Positions 36,880-50,475 are shown, counted from the stretch's first letter. The stretch is DNA of 64,000 nucleotides from Pisaster brevispinus (GCA_023634235.1 JAMKCF010000019.1:8883684-8947683); one strand, 5' to 3'. Notes: generated from the sequence alone by a model not told the origin. Made by a program: numbers and translations.

Positions 36880-39580
36880 GCTCTGTGTACAAAAATCCCA
36901 TTAGGGATGCTATTGAGGAGCGTTCGGAGTAGCCCCACCTGCTGGTCATTTCCGGTTTGAAGCTTGCCCCCCGCGACCCTAAAAGTTTAATTTTCGGAAG
37001 CAGGGATATCCAAGGCAGAGTCAGGTACAAATTTTGTCTCTCTAGCATTTCTAGTTCATGAGTTATTTACAAGCTTAGCACAGAATTTATTTCGGACCTT
37101 TTTGTGCCGGCTTTTTCTCACTGGCGATGACGTAGGCGTGTAATACAGTGGAGTTTCGGGCAGCCCTACTTCCTGGACGCTGGCCTCGCCTAAAAATTTG
37201 CGACCTTGACGAAACTCATGGAAATGAGAGCCCTTGAGACGGGCGTTCTAATGGTGTACAACTTGTGAAAATCCAGTATTATTTGAGGGTGATTTGACCG
37301 TCCTTACTTTGTCTTTGTTTCTTTGACAGCTCTGTGTTCAAAAATCCCATTAGGGATGCTATTTAGGAGCGTTCGGAGTAGCCCCACCTGCTGGTCATTT
37401 CCGGTATGAAGCATGCCCCCCGCGACCCTAAAAGTTTGATTTTCGGAAGCAGGGATATCCAAGGCAGACTCAGGTACAAATTTTGTCTCTCTAGCATTTC
37501 TAGTTCATGAGTTATTTCCATGCTTAGAACAGAACTTATTTCGAACCTATTTGTGCCGGCTTTTTCTCACTGGCGGTGACCTAGGCGTGTAATACAGTGG
37601 AGTTTCGGGCAGCCCTACTTCCAGGAGAGTGGCCTCGCCTAAAAAATTGTGACCTTGACGAAACTCATGGAAAAGAGAGCCCTTGAGACGGGCTTTCTAA
37701 TGGTGTACAACTTGTGAAAATCCAGTATTATTCTGAGGGTGATTTGACCGTCCTTACTTTGTCTTTGTTTCTTTGACAGCTCTGTGTTCAAAAATCCCAT
37801 TAGGGATGCTATTGAGGAGCGTTCGGAGTAGCCCCACCTGCTGGTCATTTCCGGTATGAAGCTTTCCCCCCGTGACCCTAAAAGTGTGATTTTCGGAAGC
37901 AGGGATATCCAAGGCAGAGTCAGGTACAAATTTTGTCTCTCTAGCATTTCTAGTTCATGAGTTATTCCCATGCTTAGCACAGAACTTATTTCGGACCTAT
38001 TTGTGCGGGCTTTTTCTCACTGTCGATGACTTAGGCGTGTAATACAGTGGAGTTTCGGGCAGCCCTACTTCCAGGACGCTGGCCTCGCTTACAAAATGGT
38101 GATCTTGTCGAAACTCACGGAAGAGAGAGCCCTTGAGACGGGCTTTCTAATGGTGTACCACTTTTGAAAATCCAGTATTATTCTGAGGGTGATTTGACCG
38201 TCCTTACTTTGTCTTTGTATCTTTGACAGCTCTGTGTACAAAAATCCCATTAGGGATGCTATTGAGGAGCGTTCGGAGTAGCCCCACCTGCTGGTCATTT
38301 CCGGTTTGAAGCTTGCCCCCCGCGACCCTAAAAGTTTGATTTTCGGAAGCAGGGATATCCAAGGCAGAGTCAGGTACAAATTTTGTCTCTCTAGCATTTC
38401 TAGTTCATGAGTAATTTCCAAGCTTAGCACAGAATTTATTTCGGACCTTTTTGTGCCGGCTTTTACTCACTGGCGATGACGTAGGCGTGTAATACAGTGG
38501 AGTTTCGGGCAGCCCTACTTCCAGGAGGCTGGTCTCGCCTACAAAATGGTGACCTTGACGAAACTCACGGCAAAGAGAGCCCATGAGACGGGCTTTCTAA
38601 TGGTGTACAAATTCCGAAAATCCAGTATTATTCTGAGGGTGATTTGACCGTCCTTACTTTGTCTTTGCTTCTTTGAAAGCTATGTGTACAAAAATCCCAT
38701 TAGGGATGCTATTGAGGAGCGTTCGGAGTAGCCCCACCTGCTGGTCATTTCCGGTATGAAGCTTTCCCCCCGTGACCCTAAAAGTGTGATTTACGGAAGC
38801 AGGGATATCCAAGGCACAGTCAGGTACAAATTTTGTCTCTCTAGCATTTCTAGTTCATGAGTTATTTCCACGTTTAGCACAGAATTTATTTCGGACCTTT
38901 TTGTGCCGGCTTTTTCTCACTGGCGATGACGTAGGCGTGTAATACAGTGGAGTTTCGGGCAGCCCTACTTCCAGGAGGCTGGTCTCGCCTAAAAAAAATG
39001 GTGACCTTGACGAAACTCACGGAAGAGAGAGCCCATGAGACGGGCTTTCTAATGGTGTACAACTTGTGAAAATCCAGTATTATTCTGAGGGTGATTTGAC
39101 CGTCCTTATTTTGTCTTTCTTTCTTTGACAGCTCTGTGTACGAAAATCCCATTAGGGATGCTTTTGAGGAGCGTTCGGAATAGCCCCACCTGCTGGTCAT
39201 TGCCGGTATGAAGCTTGCCCCCCGCGACCCTAAAAGTTTGATTTTCGGAAGCAGGGATATCCAAGGCAGAGTCATGTACACATTTTGTCTCTGTAGCATT
39301 TCTAGTTCATGAGTTATTTCCATGCTTAGCACAGAACTTATTTCGGACCTATTTGTGCCGGCTTTTTCTCACTGGCGATGACTTAGGCGTGTAATACAGT
39401 GGAGTTTCGGGCAGCCCTACTTCCAGGAGGGTGGCCTCGCCTAAAAAATTGTGATCTTGTCGAAACTCACGGAAGAGAGAGCCCTTGAGACGGGCTTTCT
39501 AATGGTGTACCACTTTTGAAAATCCAGTATTATTCTGAGGGTGATTTGACCGTCCTTACTTTGTCTTTGTATCTTTGACA
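36880..39580 (+). repeat. 2,701-bp six-monomer HOR, copy 1
   Basis: Monomers start at 36880, 37329, 37779, 38229, 38679 and 39131. Marks include TACCACTTTTG, TATTTGAGGG with a lost base near 37,282, TTTCGAACC, GTGCGGGC with CTGTCGATG, GATTTACGGAAG and CATGTACACATT. Monomers 38229, 38679 and 39131 are relatives of the 9439, 8544 and 8997 types of the 8-23 kb region, but keep the undeleted CTTTCTAATGGTG and eight A. Confidence 0.92.
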
Positions 39581-42281
39581 GCTCTGTGTACAAAAATCCC
39601 ATTAGGGATGCTATTGAGGAGCGTTCGGAGTAGCCCCACCTGCTGGTCATTTCCGGTTTGAAGCTTGCCCCCCGCGACCCTAAAAGTTTAATTTTCGGAA
39701 GCAGGGATATCCAAGGCAGAGTCAGGTACAAATTTTGTCTCTCTAGCATTTCTAGTTCATGAGTTATTTACAAGCTTAGCACAGAATTTATTTCGGACCT
39801 TTTTGTGCCGGCTTTTTCTCACTGGCGATGACGTAGGCGTGTAATACAGTGGAGTTTCGGGCAGCCCTACTTCCTGGACGCTGGCCTCGCCTAAAAATTT
39901 GCGACCTTGACGAAACTCATGGAAATGAGAGCCCTTGAGACGGGCGTTCTAATGGTGTACAACTTGTGAAAATCCAGTATTATTTGAGGGTGATTTGACC
40001 GTCCTTACTTTGTCTTTGTTTCTTTGACAGCTCTGTGTTCAAAAATCCCATTAGGGATGCTATTTAGGAGCGTTCGGAGTAGCCCCACCTGCTGGTCATT
40101 TCCGGTATGAAGCTTGCCCCCCGCGACCCTAAAAGTTTGATTTTCGGAAGCAGGGATATCCAAGGCAGACTCAGGTACAAATTTTGTCTCTCTAGCATTT
40201 CTAGTTCATGAGTTATTTCCATGCTTAGCACAGAACTTATTTCGAACCTATTTGTGCCGGCTTTTTCTCACTGGCGGTGACCTAGGCGTGTAATACAGTG
40301 GAGTTTCGGGCAGCCCTACTTCCAGGAGAGTGGCCTCGCCTAAAAAATTGTGACCTTGACGAAACTCATGGAAAAGAGAGCCCTTGAGACGGGCTTTCTA
40401 ATGGTGTACAACTTGTGAAAATCCAGTATTATTCTGAGGGTGATTTGACCGTCCTTACTTTGTCTTTGTTTCTTTGACAGCTCTGTGTTCAAAAATCCCA
40501 TTAGGGATGCTATTGAGGAGCGTTCGGAGTAGCCCCACCTGCTGGTCATTTCCGGTATGAAGCTTTCCCCCCGTGACCCTAAAAGTGTGATTTTCGGAAG
40601 CAGGGATATCCAAGGCAGAGTCAGGTACAAATTTTGTCTCTCTAGCATTTCTAGTTCATGAGTTATTCCCATGCTTAGCACAGAACTTATTTCGGACCTA
40701 TTTGTGCGGGCTTTTTCTCACTGTCGATGACTTAGGCGTGTAATACAGTGGAGTTTCGGGCAGCCCTACTTCCAGGACGCTGGCCTCGCTTACAAAATGG
40801 TGATCTTGTCGAAACTCACGGAAGAGAGAGCCCTTGAGACGGGCTTTCTAATGGTGTACCACTTTTGAAAATCCAGTATTATTCTGAGGGTGATTTGACC
40901 GTCCTTACTTTGTCTTTGTATCTTTGACAGCTCTGTGTACAAAAATCCCATTAGGGATGCTATTGAGGAGCGTTCGGAGTAGCCCCACCTGCTGGTCATT
41001 TCCGGTTTGAAGCTTGCCCCCCGCGACCCTAAAAGTTTGATTTTCGGAAGCAGGGATATCCAAGGCAGAGTCAGGTACAAATTTTGTCTCTCTAGCATTT
41101 CTAGTTCATGAGTAATTTCCAAGCTTAGCACAGAATTTATTTCGGACCTTTTTGTGCCGGCTTTTACTCACTGGCGATGACGTAGGCGTGTAATACAGTG
41201 GAGTTTCGGGCAGCCCTACTTCCAGGAGGCTGGTCTCGCCTACAAAATGGTGACCTTGACGAAACTCACGGCAAAGAGAGCCCATGAGACGGGCTTTCTA
41301 ATGGTGTACAAATTCCGAAAATCCAGTATTATTCTGAGGGTGATTTGACCGTCCTTACTTTGTCTTTGCTTCTTTGAAAGCTATGTGTACAAAAATCCCA
41401 TTAGGGATGCTATTGAGGAGCGTTCGGAGTAGCCCCACCTGCTGGTCATTTCCGGTATGAAGCTTTCCCCCCGTGACCCTAAAAGTGTGATTTACGGAAG
41501 CAGGGATATCCAAGGCACAGTCAGGTACAAATTTTGTCTCTCTAGCATTTCTAGTTCATGAGTTATTTCCACGTTTAGCACAGAATTTATTTCGGACCTT
41601 TTTGTGCCGGCTTTTTCTCACTGGCGATGACGTAGGCGTGTAATACAGTGGAGTTTCGGGCAGCCCTACTTCCAGGAGGCTGGTCTCGCCTAAAAAAAAT
41701 GGTGACCTTGACGAAACTCACGGAAGAGAGAGCCCATGAGACGGGCTTTCTAATGGTGTACAACTTGTGAAAATCCAGTATTATTCTGAGGGTGATTTGA
41801 CCGTCCTTATTTTGTCTTTGTTTCTTTGACAGCTCTGTGTACGAAAATCCCATTAGGGATGCTTTTGAGGAGCGTTCGGAATAGCCCCACCTGCTGGTCA
41901 TTGCCGGTATGAAGCTTGCCCCCCGCGACCCTAAAAGTTTGATTTTCGGAAGCAGGGATATCCAAGGCAGAGTCATGTACACATTTTGTCTCTGTAGCAT
42001 TTCTAGTTCATGAGTTATTTCCATGCTTAGCACAGAACTTATTTCGGACCTATTTGTGCCGGCTTTTTCTCACTGGCGATGACGTAGGCGTGTAATACAG
42101 TGGAGTTTCGGGCAGCCCTACTTCCAGGAGGGTGGCCTCGCCTAAAAAATTGTGACCTTGACTAAACTCACGGAATAGAGAGCCCTTGAGACGGGCTTTC
42201 TAATGGTGTACCACTTTTGAAAATCCAGTATTATTCTGAGGGTGATTTGACCGTCCTTACTTTGTCTTTGTATCTTTGACA
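39581..42281 (+). repeat. 2,701-bp six-monomer HOR, copy 2
   Basis: Monomers start at 39581, 40030, 40480, 40930, 41380 and 41832, each exactly 2,701 bp after its partner, with only a few base changes (GAAGCATGCC near 37,409 against GAAGCTTGCC near 40,110; GTCTTTCTTTC near 39,114 against GTCTTTGTTTC). Near-identity shows the duplication is recent. Copy B of the large segment has only one equivalent (57855-60555). Confidence 0.92.
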
Positions 42282-45200
42282 GCTCTGTGTACAAAAATCC
42301 CAATAGGGATGCTATTGAGGAGCGTTCGGAGTAGCCCCACCTGCTGGTCATTTCCGGTTTGAAGCTTGCCCCCCGCGACCCTAAAAGTTTGATTTTCGGA
42401 AGCAGGGATATCCAAGGCAGAGTCAGGTACAAATTTTGTCTCTCTAGCATTTCTAGTTCATGAGTAATTTCCAAGCTTAGCACAGAATTTATTTCGGACC
42501 TTTTTGTGCCGGCTTTTACTCACTGGCGATGACGTAGGCGTGTAATACAGTGGAGTTTCGGGCAGCCCTACTTCCAGGAGGCTGGTCTCGCCTACAAAAT
42601 GGTGACCTTGACGAAACTCACGGAAAAGAGAGCCCATGAGACGGGCTTTCTAATGGTGTAAAAATTCCGAAAATCCAGTATTATTCTGAGGGTGATTTGA
42701 CCGTCCTTACTTTGTCTTTGCTTCTTTGAAAGCTATGTGTACAAAAATCCCATTAGGGATGCTATTGAGGAGCGTTCGGAGTAGCCCCACCTGCTGGTCA
42801 TTTCCGGTATGAAGCTTTCCCCCCGTGACCCTAAAAGTGTGATTTTCGGAAGCAGGGATATCCAAGGCAGAGTCAGGTACAAATTTTGTCTCTCTAGCAT
42901 TTCTAGTTCATGAGTTATTTCCACGTTTAGCACAGAATTTATTTCGGACCTTTTTGTGCCGGCTTTTTCTCACTGGCGATGAAGTAGGCGTGTAATGCAG
43001 TGGAGTTTCGGGCAGCCCTACTTCCAGGAGGCTGGTCTCGCCTAAAAAAAATGGTGACCTTGACGAAACTCACGGAAGAGAGAGCCCATGAGACGGGCTT
43101 TCTAATGGTGTACAACTTGTGAAAATCCAGTATTATTCTGAGGGTGATTTGACCGTCCTTATTTTGTCTTTGTTTCTTTGACAGCTCTGTGTACGAAAAT
43201 CCCATTAGGGATGCTTTTGAGGAGCGTTCGGAATAGCCCCACCTGCTGGTCATTGCCGGTATGAAGCTTGCCCCCCGCGACCCTAAAAGTTTGATTTTCG
43301 GAAGCAGGGATATCCAAGGCAGAGTCATGTACACATTTTGTCTCTCTAGCATTTCTAGTTCATGAGTTATTTCCATGCTTAGCACAGAACTTATTTCGGA
43401 CCTATTTGTGCCGGCTTTTTCTCACTGGCGATGACGTAGGCGTGTAATACAGTGGAGTTTCGGGCAACCTTACTTCCAGGACGCTGGCCTCGCCTAAAAA
43501 TTAGTGACCTTGACGAAACTCATGGAAAAGAGAGCCCTTGAGACGGGTTTTCTAATGGTGTACAACTTGTGAAAATCCAGTATTATTCTGAGGGTGATTT
43601 GACCGTCCTTATTTTGTCTTTGTTTCTTTGACAGCTCTGTGTTCAAAAATCCCATTAGGGATGCTATTAAGGAGCGTTCGGAGTAGCCCTTCCTGCTGGT
43701 CTTTTCCGGTATAAAGCTTGCCTCCTGCGACCCTAAAAGTTTGATTTTCGGAAGCAGGGATATCCAAGGCAGAGTCAGGTACAAATTTTTTCTCTCTAGC
43801 ATTTCTAGTTCATGAGTTATTTCCACGCTTAGCACATAATTTATTTCGGACCTTTTTGTGCCGACTTTTTCTCACTGGCGATGACGTAGGCGTGTAATAC
43901 AGTGGAGTTTCGGGCATTCCTACTTCCAGGAGGCTGGTCTCGCCTACAAAATGGTGACCTTGACGAAACTCACGGAAGAGAGAGCCCTTGAGACGGGCTT
44001 TCTAATGGTGTACAAATTGTGAAAATCCGGTATTATTCTGAGGGTGATTTGACCGTCCTTACTTTGTCTTTGCTTCTTTGAAAGCTATGTGTACAAAAAT
44101 CGCAATAGGGATGCTATTGAGGAGCGTTCGGAGTAGCCCCACCTGCTGGTCATTTCCGGTATGAAGCTTTCCCCCCGTGACCCTAAAAGTGTGATTTTCG
44201 GAAGCAGGGATATCCAAGGCAGAGTCAGGTACAAATTTTGTCTCTCTAGCATTTCTAGTTTATGAGTTATTTCCATGCTTAGCACAGAACTTTTTTCGGA
44301 CCTATTTGTGCCGGCTTTTTCTCACTGGCGATGACGTAGGCGTGTAATACAGTGGAGTTTCGGGCAGCCCTACTTCCAGGACGCTGGCCTCGCTTACAAA
44401 ATGGTGATCTTGTCGAAACTCACGGAAGAGAGAGCCCTTGAGACGGGCTTTCTAATGGTGTACCACTTTTGAAAATCCAGTATTATTCTGAGGGTGATTT
44501 GACCGTCCTTACTTTGTCTTTGCTTCTTTGAAAGCTATGTCTACAAAAATCCCATTAGGGATGCTATTGAGGAGCGTTCGGAGTAGCCCCACCTGCTGGT
44601 CATTTCCGGTATGAAGCTTTCCCCCCGTGACCCTAAAAGTGTGATTTTCGGAAGCAGGGATATCCAAGGCACAGTCAGGTACAAATTTTGTCTCTCTAGC
44701 ATTTCTAGTTCATGAGTTATTTCCACGTTTAGCACAGAATTTATTTCGGACCTTTTTGTGCCAGCTTTTACTCACTGGCGATGACGTAGGCGTGTAATAC
44801 AGTGGAGTTTCGGGCAGCCCTACTTCCAGGAGGCTGGTCTCGCCTACAAAATGGTGACCTTGACGAAACTCACGGAAAAGAGAGCCCATGAGACGGGCTT
44901 TCTAATGGTGTACAAATTCCGAAAATCCAGTATTATTCTGAGGGTGATTTGACCGTCCTTACTTTGTCTTTGCTTCTTTGAAAGCTATGTGTACAAAAAT
45001 CCCATTAGGGATGCTATTGAGGAGCGTTCGGAATAGCCCCACCTGCTGGTCATTTCCGGTATGAAGCTTTCCCCCCGTGACCCTAAAAGTGTGATTTTCG
45101 GAAGCAGGGATATCCAAGGCAGAGTCAGGTACAAATTTTGTCTCTCTAGCATTTCTAGTTCATGAGTTATTTCCACGCTTAGCACAGAACTTATTTCGGA

Positions 45201-45653
45201 CCTATTTGTGCCGGCTTTTTCTCACTGGCGATGACGTAGGCGTGTAATACAGTGGAGTTTCGGGCAGCCCTACTTCCAGGAGAGTGGCCTCGCCTAAAAA
45301 ATTGTGACCTTGACGAAACTCACGGAAGAGAGAGCCCTTGAGACGGGCTTTTTAATGGTGTAAAATTTGTCAAAATCCAGTATTATTCTGAGGGTGATTT
45401 GACCGTCCTTTCTCTGTCTTTGTTTCTTTGACAGCTCTGTGTACAAAAATCCCATTAGGGATGCTATTGAGGAGCGTTCGGAGTAGCCCCACCTGCTAGT
45501 CATTTCCGGTATGAAGCTTGCCCCCCGCGACCCTAAAAATTTGATTTTCGGAAGAGGGATATCCAAGGCAGAGTCAGGTACAAATTTTGTCTCTCTAGCA
45601 TTTCTAGTTCATGAGTTATTTCCATGCTTAGCACAGAACTTATTTCGGACCTA
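42282..45653 (+). repeat. Right part of large segment copy A
   Basis: Monomers start at 42282, 42732, 43184, 43634, 44084, 44534, 44984 and 45434. Marks include TCCCAATAGGG, GTGTAAAAATTCC, GGGCAACCTTAC, CCCTTCCTGC with GCCTCCTGCG, GGGCATTCC, TCGCAATAGGG, CTATGTCTAC and CTGCTAGTC. All recur 18,274 bp downstream, from 60556 on, with very few changes, for example CGCATTAGGG at 62,383 in place of CGCAATAGGG. Confidence 0.9.
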
Positions 45654-47231
45654 TTTGTGCCGGCTTTTTCTCACTGGCGATGACGTAGGCGTGTAATACA
45701 GTGGAGTTTCGGGCAGCCCTACTTCCAGGAGGCTGGCCTCGCTTACAAAATGGTGACATTGACGAAACTCACGGAAGAGAGAGCCCATGACACGGGCTTT
45801 CTAATGGTGTACAACTTGTGAAAATCCAGTATTATTCTGAGGCTGATTTGACCGTCCTTACTTTGTCTTTGTTTCATTGAAAGCTATGTGTACAAAAATC
45901 CCATTAGGTATGCTTTTAAGGAGCGTTCGGAGTAGCCCCACCTGCTGGTCATTTCCGGTATGAAGCTTGCCCCCCGGGATCCTAAAAATTTGATTTTCAG
46001 AAGTAGGGATATCCAAGGCAGAGTCAGGTACAAATTTTGTCTCTCTAACTTTTCTAGTTCATGAGTTATTTCCATGCTTAGCACAGAACTTATTTCGGAC
46101 CTATTTGTGCCGGCTTTTTCTCACTGGCGATGACGTAGGCGTGTAATACAGTGGAGTTTCGGGCAGCCCTACTTCCAGGACGCTGGCCTCGCCTAAAAAT
46201 TTGTGACCTTGACGAAACTCATGGAAAAGAGAGCCCTTGAGACGGGCTTTGTAATGGTGTACAACTTGTGAAAATCCAGTATTATTCTGAGGGTGATTTG
46301 ACCGTCCTTACTTTGTCTGTGTTTCTTTGACAGCTCTGCGTTCAAAAATCCCATTAGGGATGCTATTAAGGAGCGTTCGGATTAGCCCCACCTGCTGGTC
46401 ATTTCCGGTATGAAGCTTGCCCCCCGCGACCCTAAAAGTTTGATTTTCGGATGCAGGGATATCCAAGGCAGACTCAGGTACAAATTTTGTCTCTCTAGCA
46501 TTTCTAGTTCATGAGTTATTTCAAAGCTTAGCACAGAATTTATTTCGGACCTTTTTGTGCCGGCTTTTTCTCACTGGCGATGACGTAGGCATGTAATACA
46601 GTGGAGTTTCGGGCAGCCCTACTTCTAGGAGGCTGGCCTCGCTTACAAAATGGTGACCTTGACGAAACTCACGGAAGAGAGAGCCCTTGAGACGGGCTTT
46701 CTAATGGTGTACAACTTGTGAAAATCCAGTATTATTCTGAGGGTGATTTGACCGTCCTTACTTTGTCTTTGTTTCTTTGAAAGCTATGTGTACAAAAATC
46801 CCATTAGGGATGCTATTGAGGAGCTTTCGGAGTAGCCCCAGCTGCTGGTCATTTCCGGTATGAAGCTTGCCCCCCGCGACCCTAAAAGTTTGATTTTCAG
46901 AAGCAGGGATATTCAAGGCCCAGTCAGGTACAAATTTGGTCTCTCTAGCATTTCTAGTTCACGAGTTATTTCAAAGCTTAGCACATAATTTATTTCGGAC
47001 CTTTTTGTGCCGGCTTTTTCTCACTGGCGATGACGTAGGCGTGTAATACAGTGGAGTTTCGGGCAGCCCTATTTCCAGGACGCTGGCCTCGCCAAAAAAT
47101 GGTGACCTTGACGAAACTCACGGAAGAGAGAGCCCTTGAGACGGGCTTTCTAATGGTGGACAACTTGTGAAAATCCAGTATTATTCTGAGGGTGATGTGA
47201 CCGTCCTTACTTTGTCTTTGTTTCTTTGAAA

Positions 47232-48129
47232 GCTATGTGTACAAAAATCCCATTAGGGATGCTATTGAGGAGCGTTCGGAGTAGCCCCACCTGCTGGTCA
47301 TTTCCGGTATGAAGCTTGCCCCCCGCGACCCTAAAAGTTTGATTTTCAGAAGCAGGGATATCCCAGGCAGAGTCACGTACAAATTTTGTCTCTCTAGCAT
47401 TTCTAGTTCATGAGTTATTTCCACGCTTAGCACAGTTTTTATTTCGGACCTTTTTGTGCCGGCTTTTTCTCACTGGCGATGACGTAGGCGTGTAATACAG
47501 TGGAGTTTCGGGCAGCCCTACTTCCAGGAGGCTGGTCTCGCCTACAAAATGGTGACCTTGACGAAACTCACGGAAGAGAGAGCCCTTGAGACGGGCTTTC
47601 TAATGGTGGACAACTTGTGAAAATCCAGTATTATTCTGAGGGTGATGTGACCGTCCTTACTTTGTCTTTGTTTCTTTGAAAGCTATGTGTACAAAAATCC
47701 CATTAGGGATGCTATTGAGGAGCGTTCGGAGTAGCCCCACCTGCTGGTCATTTCCGGTATGAAGCTTGCCCCCCGCGACCCTAAAAGTTTGATTTTCAGA
47801 AGCAGGGATATCCCAGGCAGAGTCACGTACAAATTTTGTCTCTCTAGCATTTCTAGTTCATGAGTTATTTCCACGCTTAGCACAGTTTTTATTTCGGACC
47901 TTTTTGTGCCGGCTTTTTCTCACTGGCGATGACGTAGGCGTGTAATACAGTGGATTTTCGGGCAGCCCTACTTCCAGGAGGCTGGTCTCGCCTACAAAAT
48001 GGTGACCTTGACGAAACTCACGGAAGAGAGCCCATGAGACGGGCTTTCTAATGGTGTACAACTTGTGAAAATCCAGTATTATTCTGAGGCTGATTTGACC
48101 GTCCTTACTTTGTCTTTGTTTCATTGAAA
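47232..48129 (+). repeat. Single-monomer duplication in copy B (two GATATCCCAGG monomers)
   Basis: Monomers 47232 and 47682 both have GATATCCCAGG, CACGTAC and CACAGTTTTTATTTCGG, while copy A has one such monomer at 28230. Both are preceded by the private GGTGGACAACTTG, so the duplicated stretch runs from the right half of 46783 into the left half of 47232. The right part of 47682 has lost an AG (GGAAGAGAGCCC), as in monomer 23368, which makes it 448 bp. Confidence 0.85.
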
Positions 48130-48312
48130 GCTATGTGTACAAAAATCCCATTAGGTATGCTATTAAGGAGCGTTCGGAGTAGCCCCACCTGCTGGTCATT
48201 TCCGGTATGAAGCTTGCCCCCCGAGATCCTAAAAATTTGATTTTCAGAAGTAGGGATATCCAAGGCAGAGTCAGGTACAAATTTAGCTTACTTTGTCTTT
48301 GTTTCATTGAAA
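48130..48312 (+). repeat. Short satellite unit, 183 bp (junction type 1)
   Basis: Equivalent of 28680 in the second large segment, offset 19,450 bp, with the same AATTTAGCTTAC junction. It begins a run of three consecutive 1,081-1,082-bp composites. Confidence 0.9.
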
Positions 48313-49211
48313 GCTATGTGTACAAAAATCCCATTAGGTATGCTATTAAGGAGCGTTCGGAGTAGCCCCACCTGCTGGTCATTTCCGGTATGAAGCTTGC
48401 CCCCCGAGATCCTAAAAATTTGATTTTCAGAAGTAGGGATATCCAAGGCAGAGTCAGGTACAAATTTTGTCTCTCTAGCATTTCTAGTTCATGAGTTATT
48501 TCCATGCTTAGCACAGAACTTATTTCGGACCTTTTTGTGCCGGCTTTTTCTCACTGGCGATGACGTAGGCGTGTAATACAGTGGAGTTTCGGGCAGCCCT
48601 ACTTCCAGGACGCTGGCCTCGCCTAAAAATTTGTGACCTTGACGAAACTCATGGAAAAGAGAGCCCTTGAGACGGGCTTTCTAATGGTGTACAACTTGTG
48701 AAAATCCAGTATTATTCTGACGGTGATTTGACCGTCCTTACTTTGTCTTTGTTTCTTTGACAGCTCTGCGTTCAAAAATCCCATTAGGGATGCTATTAAG
48801 GAGCGTTCGGAGTAGCCCCACCTGCTGGTCATTTCCGGTATGAAGCTTGCCCCCCGCGACCCTAAAAGTTTGATTTTCGGAAGCAGGGATATCCAAGGCA
48901 GACTCAGGTACAAATTTTGTCTCTCTAGCATTTCTAGTTCATGAGTTATTTCAAGGCTTAGCACATAATTTATTTCGGACCTTTTTGTGCCGGCTTTTTC
49001 TCACTGGCGATGACGTAGGCGTGTAATACAGTGGAGTTTCGGGCAGCCCTACTTCCAGGAGGCTGCCTCGCTTACAAAATGGTGACATTGACGAAACTCA
49101 CGGAAGAGAGAGCCCATGACACGGGCTTTCTAATGGTGTACAACTTGTGAAAATCCAGTATTATTCTGAGGCTGATTTGACCGTCCTTACTTTGTCTTTG
49201 TTTCATTGAAA

Positions 49212-49394
49212 GCTATGTGTACAAAAATCCCATTAGGTATGCTATTAAGGAGCGTTCGGAGTAGCCCCACCTGCTGGTCATTTCCGGTATGAAGCTTGCC
49301 CCCCGAGATCCTAAAAATTTGATTTTCAGAAGTAGGGATATCCAAGGCAGAGTCAGGTACAAATTTAGCTTACTTTGTCTTTGTTTCATTGAAA
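49212..49394 (+). repeat. Short satellite unit, 183 bp (junction type 1)
   Basis: Equivalent of 29762 in the second large segment, offset 19,450 bp. The full monomer after it (49395) has a lost C and an A-to-C change (CCCCCGAGATCCTAAACATT), which recur at 50,566 and mark the next composite as a recent copy of this one. Confidence 0.9.
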
Positions 49395-50292
49395 GCTATG
49401 TGTACAAAAATCCCATTAGGTATGCTATTAAGGAGCGTTCGGAGTAGCCCCACCTGCTGGTCATTTCCGGTATGAAGCTTGCCCCCGAGATCCTAAACAT
49501 TTGATTTTCAGAAGTAGGGATATCCAAGGCAGAGTCAGGTACAAATTTTGTCTCTCTAGCATTTCTAGTTCATGAGTTATTTCCATGCTTAGCACAGAAC
49601 TTATTTCGGACCTTTTTGTGCCGGCTTTTTCTCACTGGCGATGACGTAGGCGTGTAATACAGTGGAGTTTCGGGCAGCCCTACTTCCAGGACGGTGGCCT
49701 CGCCTAAAAATTTGTGACCTTGACGAAACTCATGGAAAAGAGAGCCCTTGAGACGGGCTTTCTTATGGTGTACAACTTGTGAAAATCCAGTATTATTCTG
49801 AGGGTGATTTGACCGTCCTTACTTTGTCTTTGTTTCTTTGACAGCTCTGCGTTCAAAAATCCCATTAGGGATGCTATTAAGGAGCGTTCGGAGTAGCCCC
49901 ACCTGCTGGTCATTTCCGGTATGAAGCTTGCTCCCCGCGACCCTAAAAGTTTGATTTTCGGAAGCAGGGATATCCAAGGCAGACTCAGGTACAAATTTTG
50001 TCTCTCTAGCATTTCTAGTTCATGAGTTATTTCAAGGCTTAGCACATAATTTATTTCGGACCTTTTTGTGCCGGCTTTTTCTCACTGGCGATGACGTAGG
50101 CGTGTAATACAGTGGAGTTTCGGGCAGCCCTACTTCCAGGAGGCTGCCTCGCTTACAAAATGGTGACATTGACGAAACTCACGGAAGAGAGAGCCCATGA
50201 CACGGGCTTTCTAATGGTGTACAACTTGTGAAAATCCAGTATTATTCTGAGGCTGATTTGACCGTCCTTACTTTGTCTTTGTTTCATTGAAA

Positions 50293-50475
50293 GCTATGTG
50301 TACAAAAATCCCATTAGGTATGCTATTAAGGAGCGTTCGGAGTAGCCCCACCTGCTGGTCATTTCCGGTATGAAGCTTGCCCCCCGAGATCCTAAAAATT
50401 TGATTTTCAGAAGTAGGGATATCCAAGGCAGAGTCAGGTACAAATTTAGCTTACTTTGTCTTTGTTTCATTGAAA
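50293..50475 (+). repeat. Short satellite unit, 183 bp (junction type 1), extra copy
   Basis: This unit has no counterpart in the first large segment. It repeats 49212 at 1,081-bp spacing. Together with the following monomer it is an extra composite created after the 19-kb duplication, or lost from the first copy. Confidence 0.88.

Larger units (their letters stand above)
26652..45653 (+). repeat. Large (~19-kb) tandem segment, copy A
   Basis: This stretch of 45 units recurs immediately downstream in the same order, with the same rare marks. Examples are CTAACTTTTC (27,043 and 46,046), GGATGCAGGG (27,448 and 46,450), GATATCCCAGG with CACAGTTTTTATTTCGG (28,350 and 47,352), CGTGTACTACAG (33,535 and 55,413), GGTAAAAGGC (33,801 and 55,679), CCCACTGCTGG with a lost C (34,211 and 56,089) and GGAAGAGGGATATCC with a lost base (45,549 and 63,823). 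The left edge is set near 26,651, where monomer 26431 starts to match the junction at 45,653-45,701. Confidence 0.88.
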
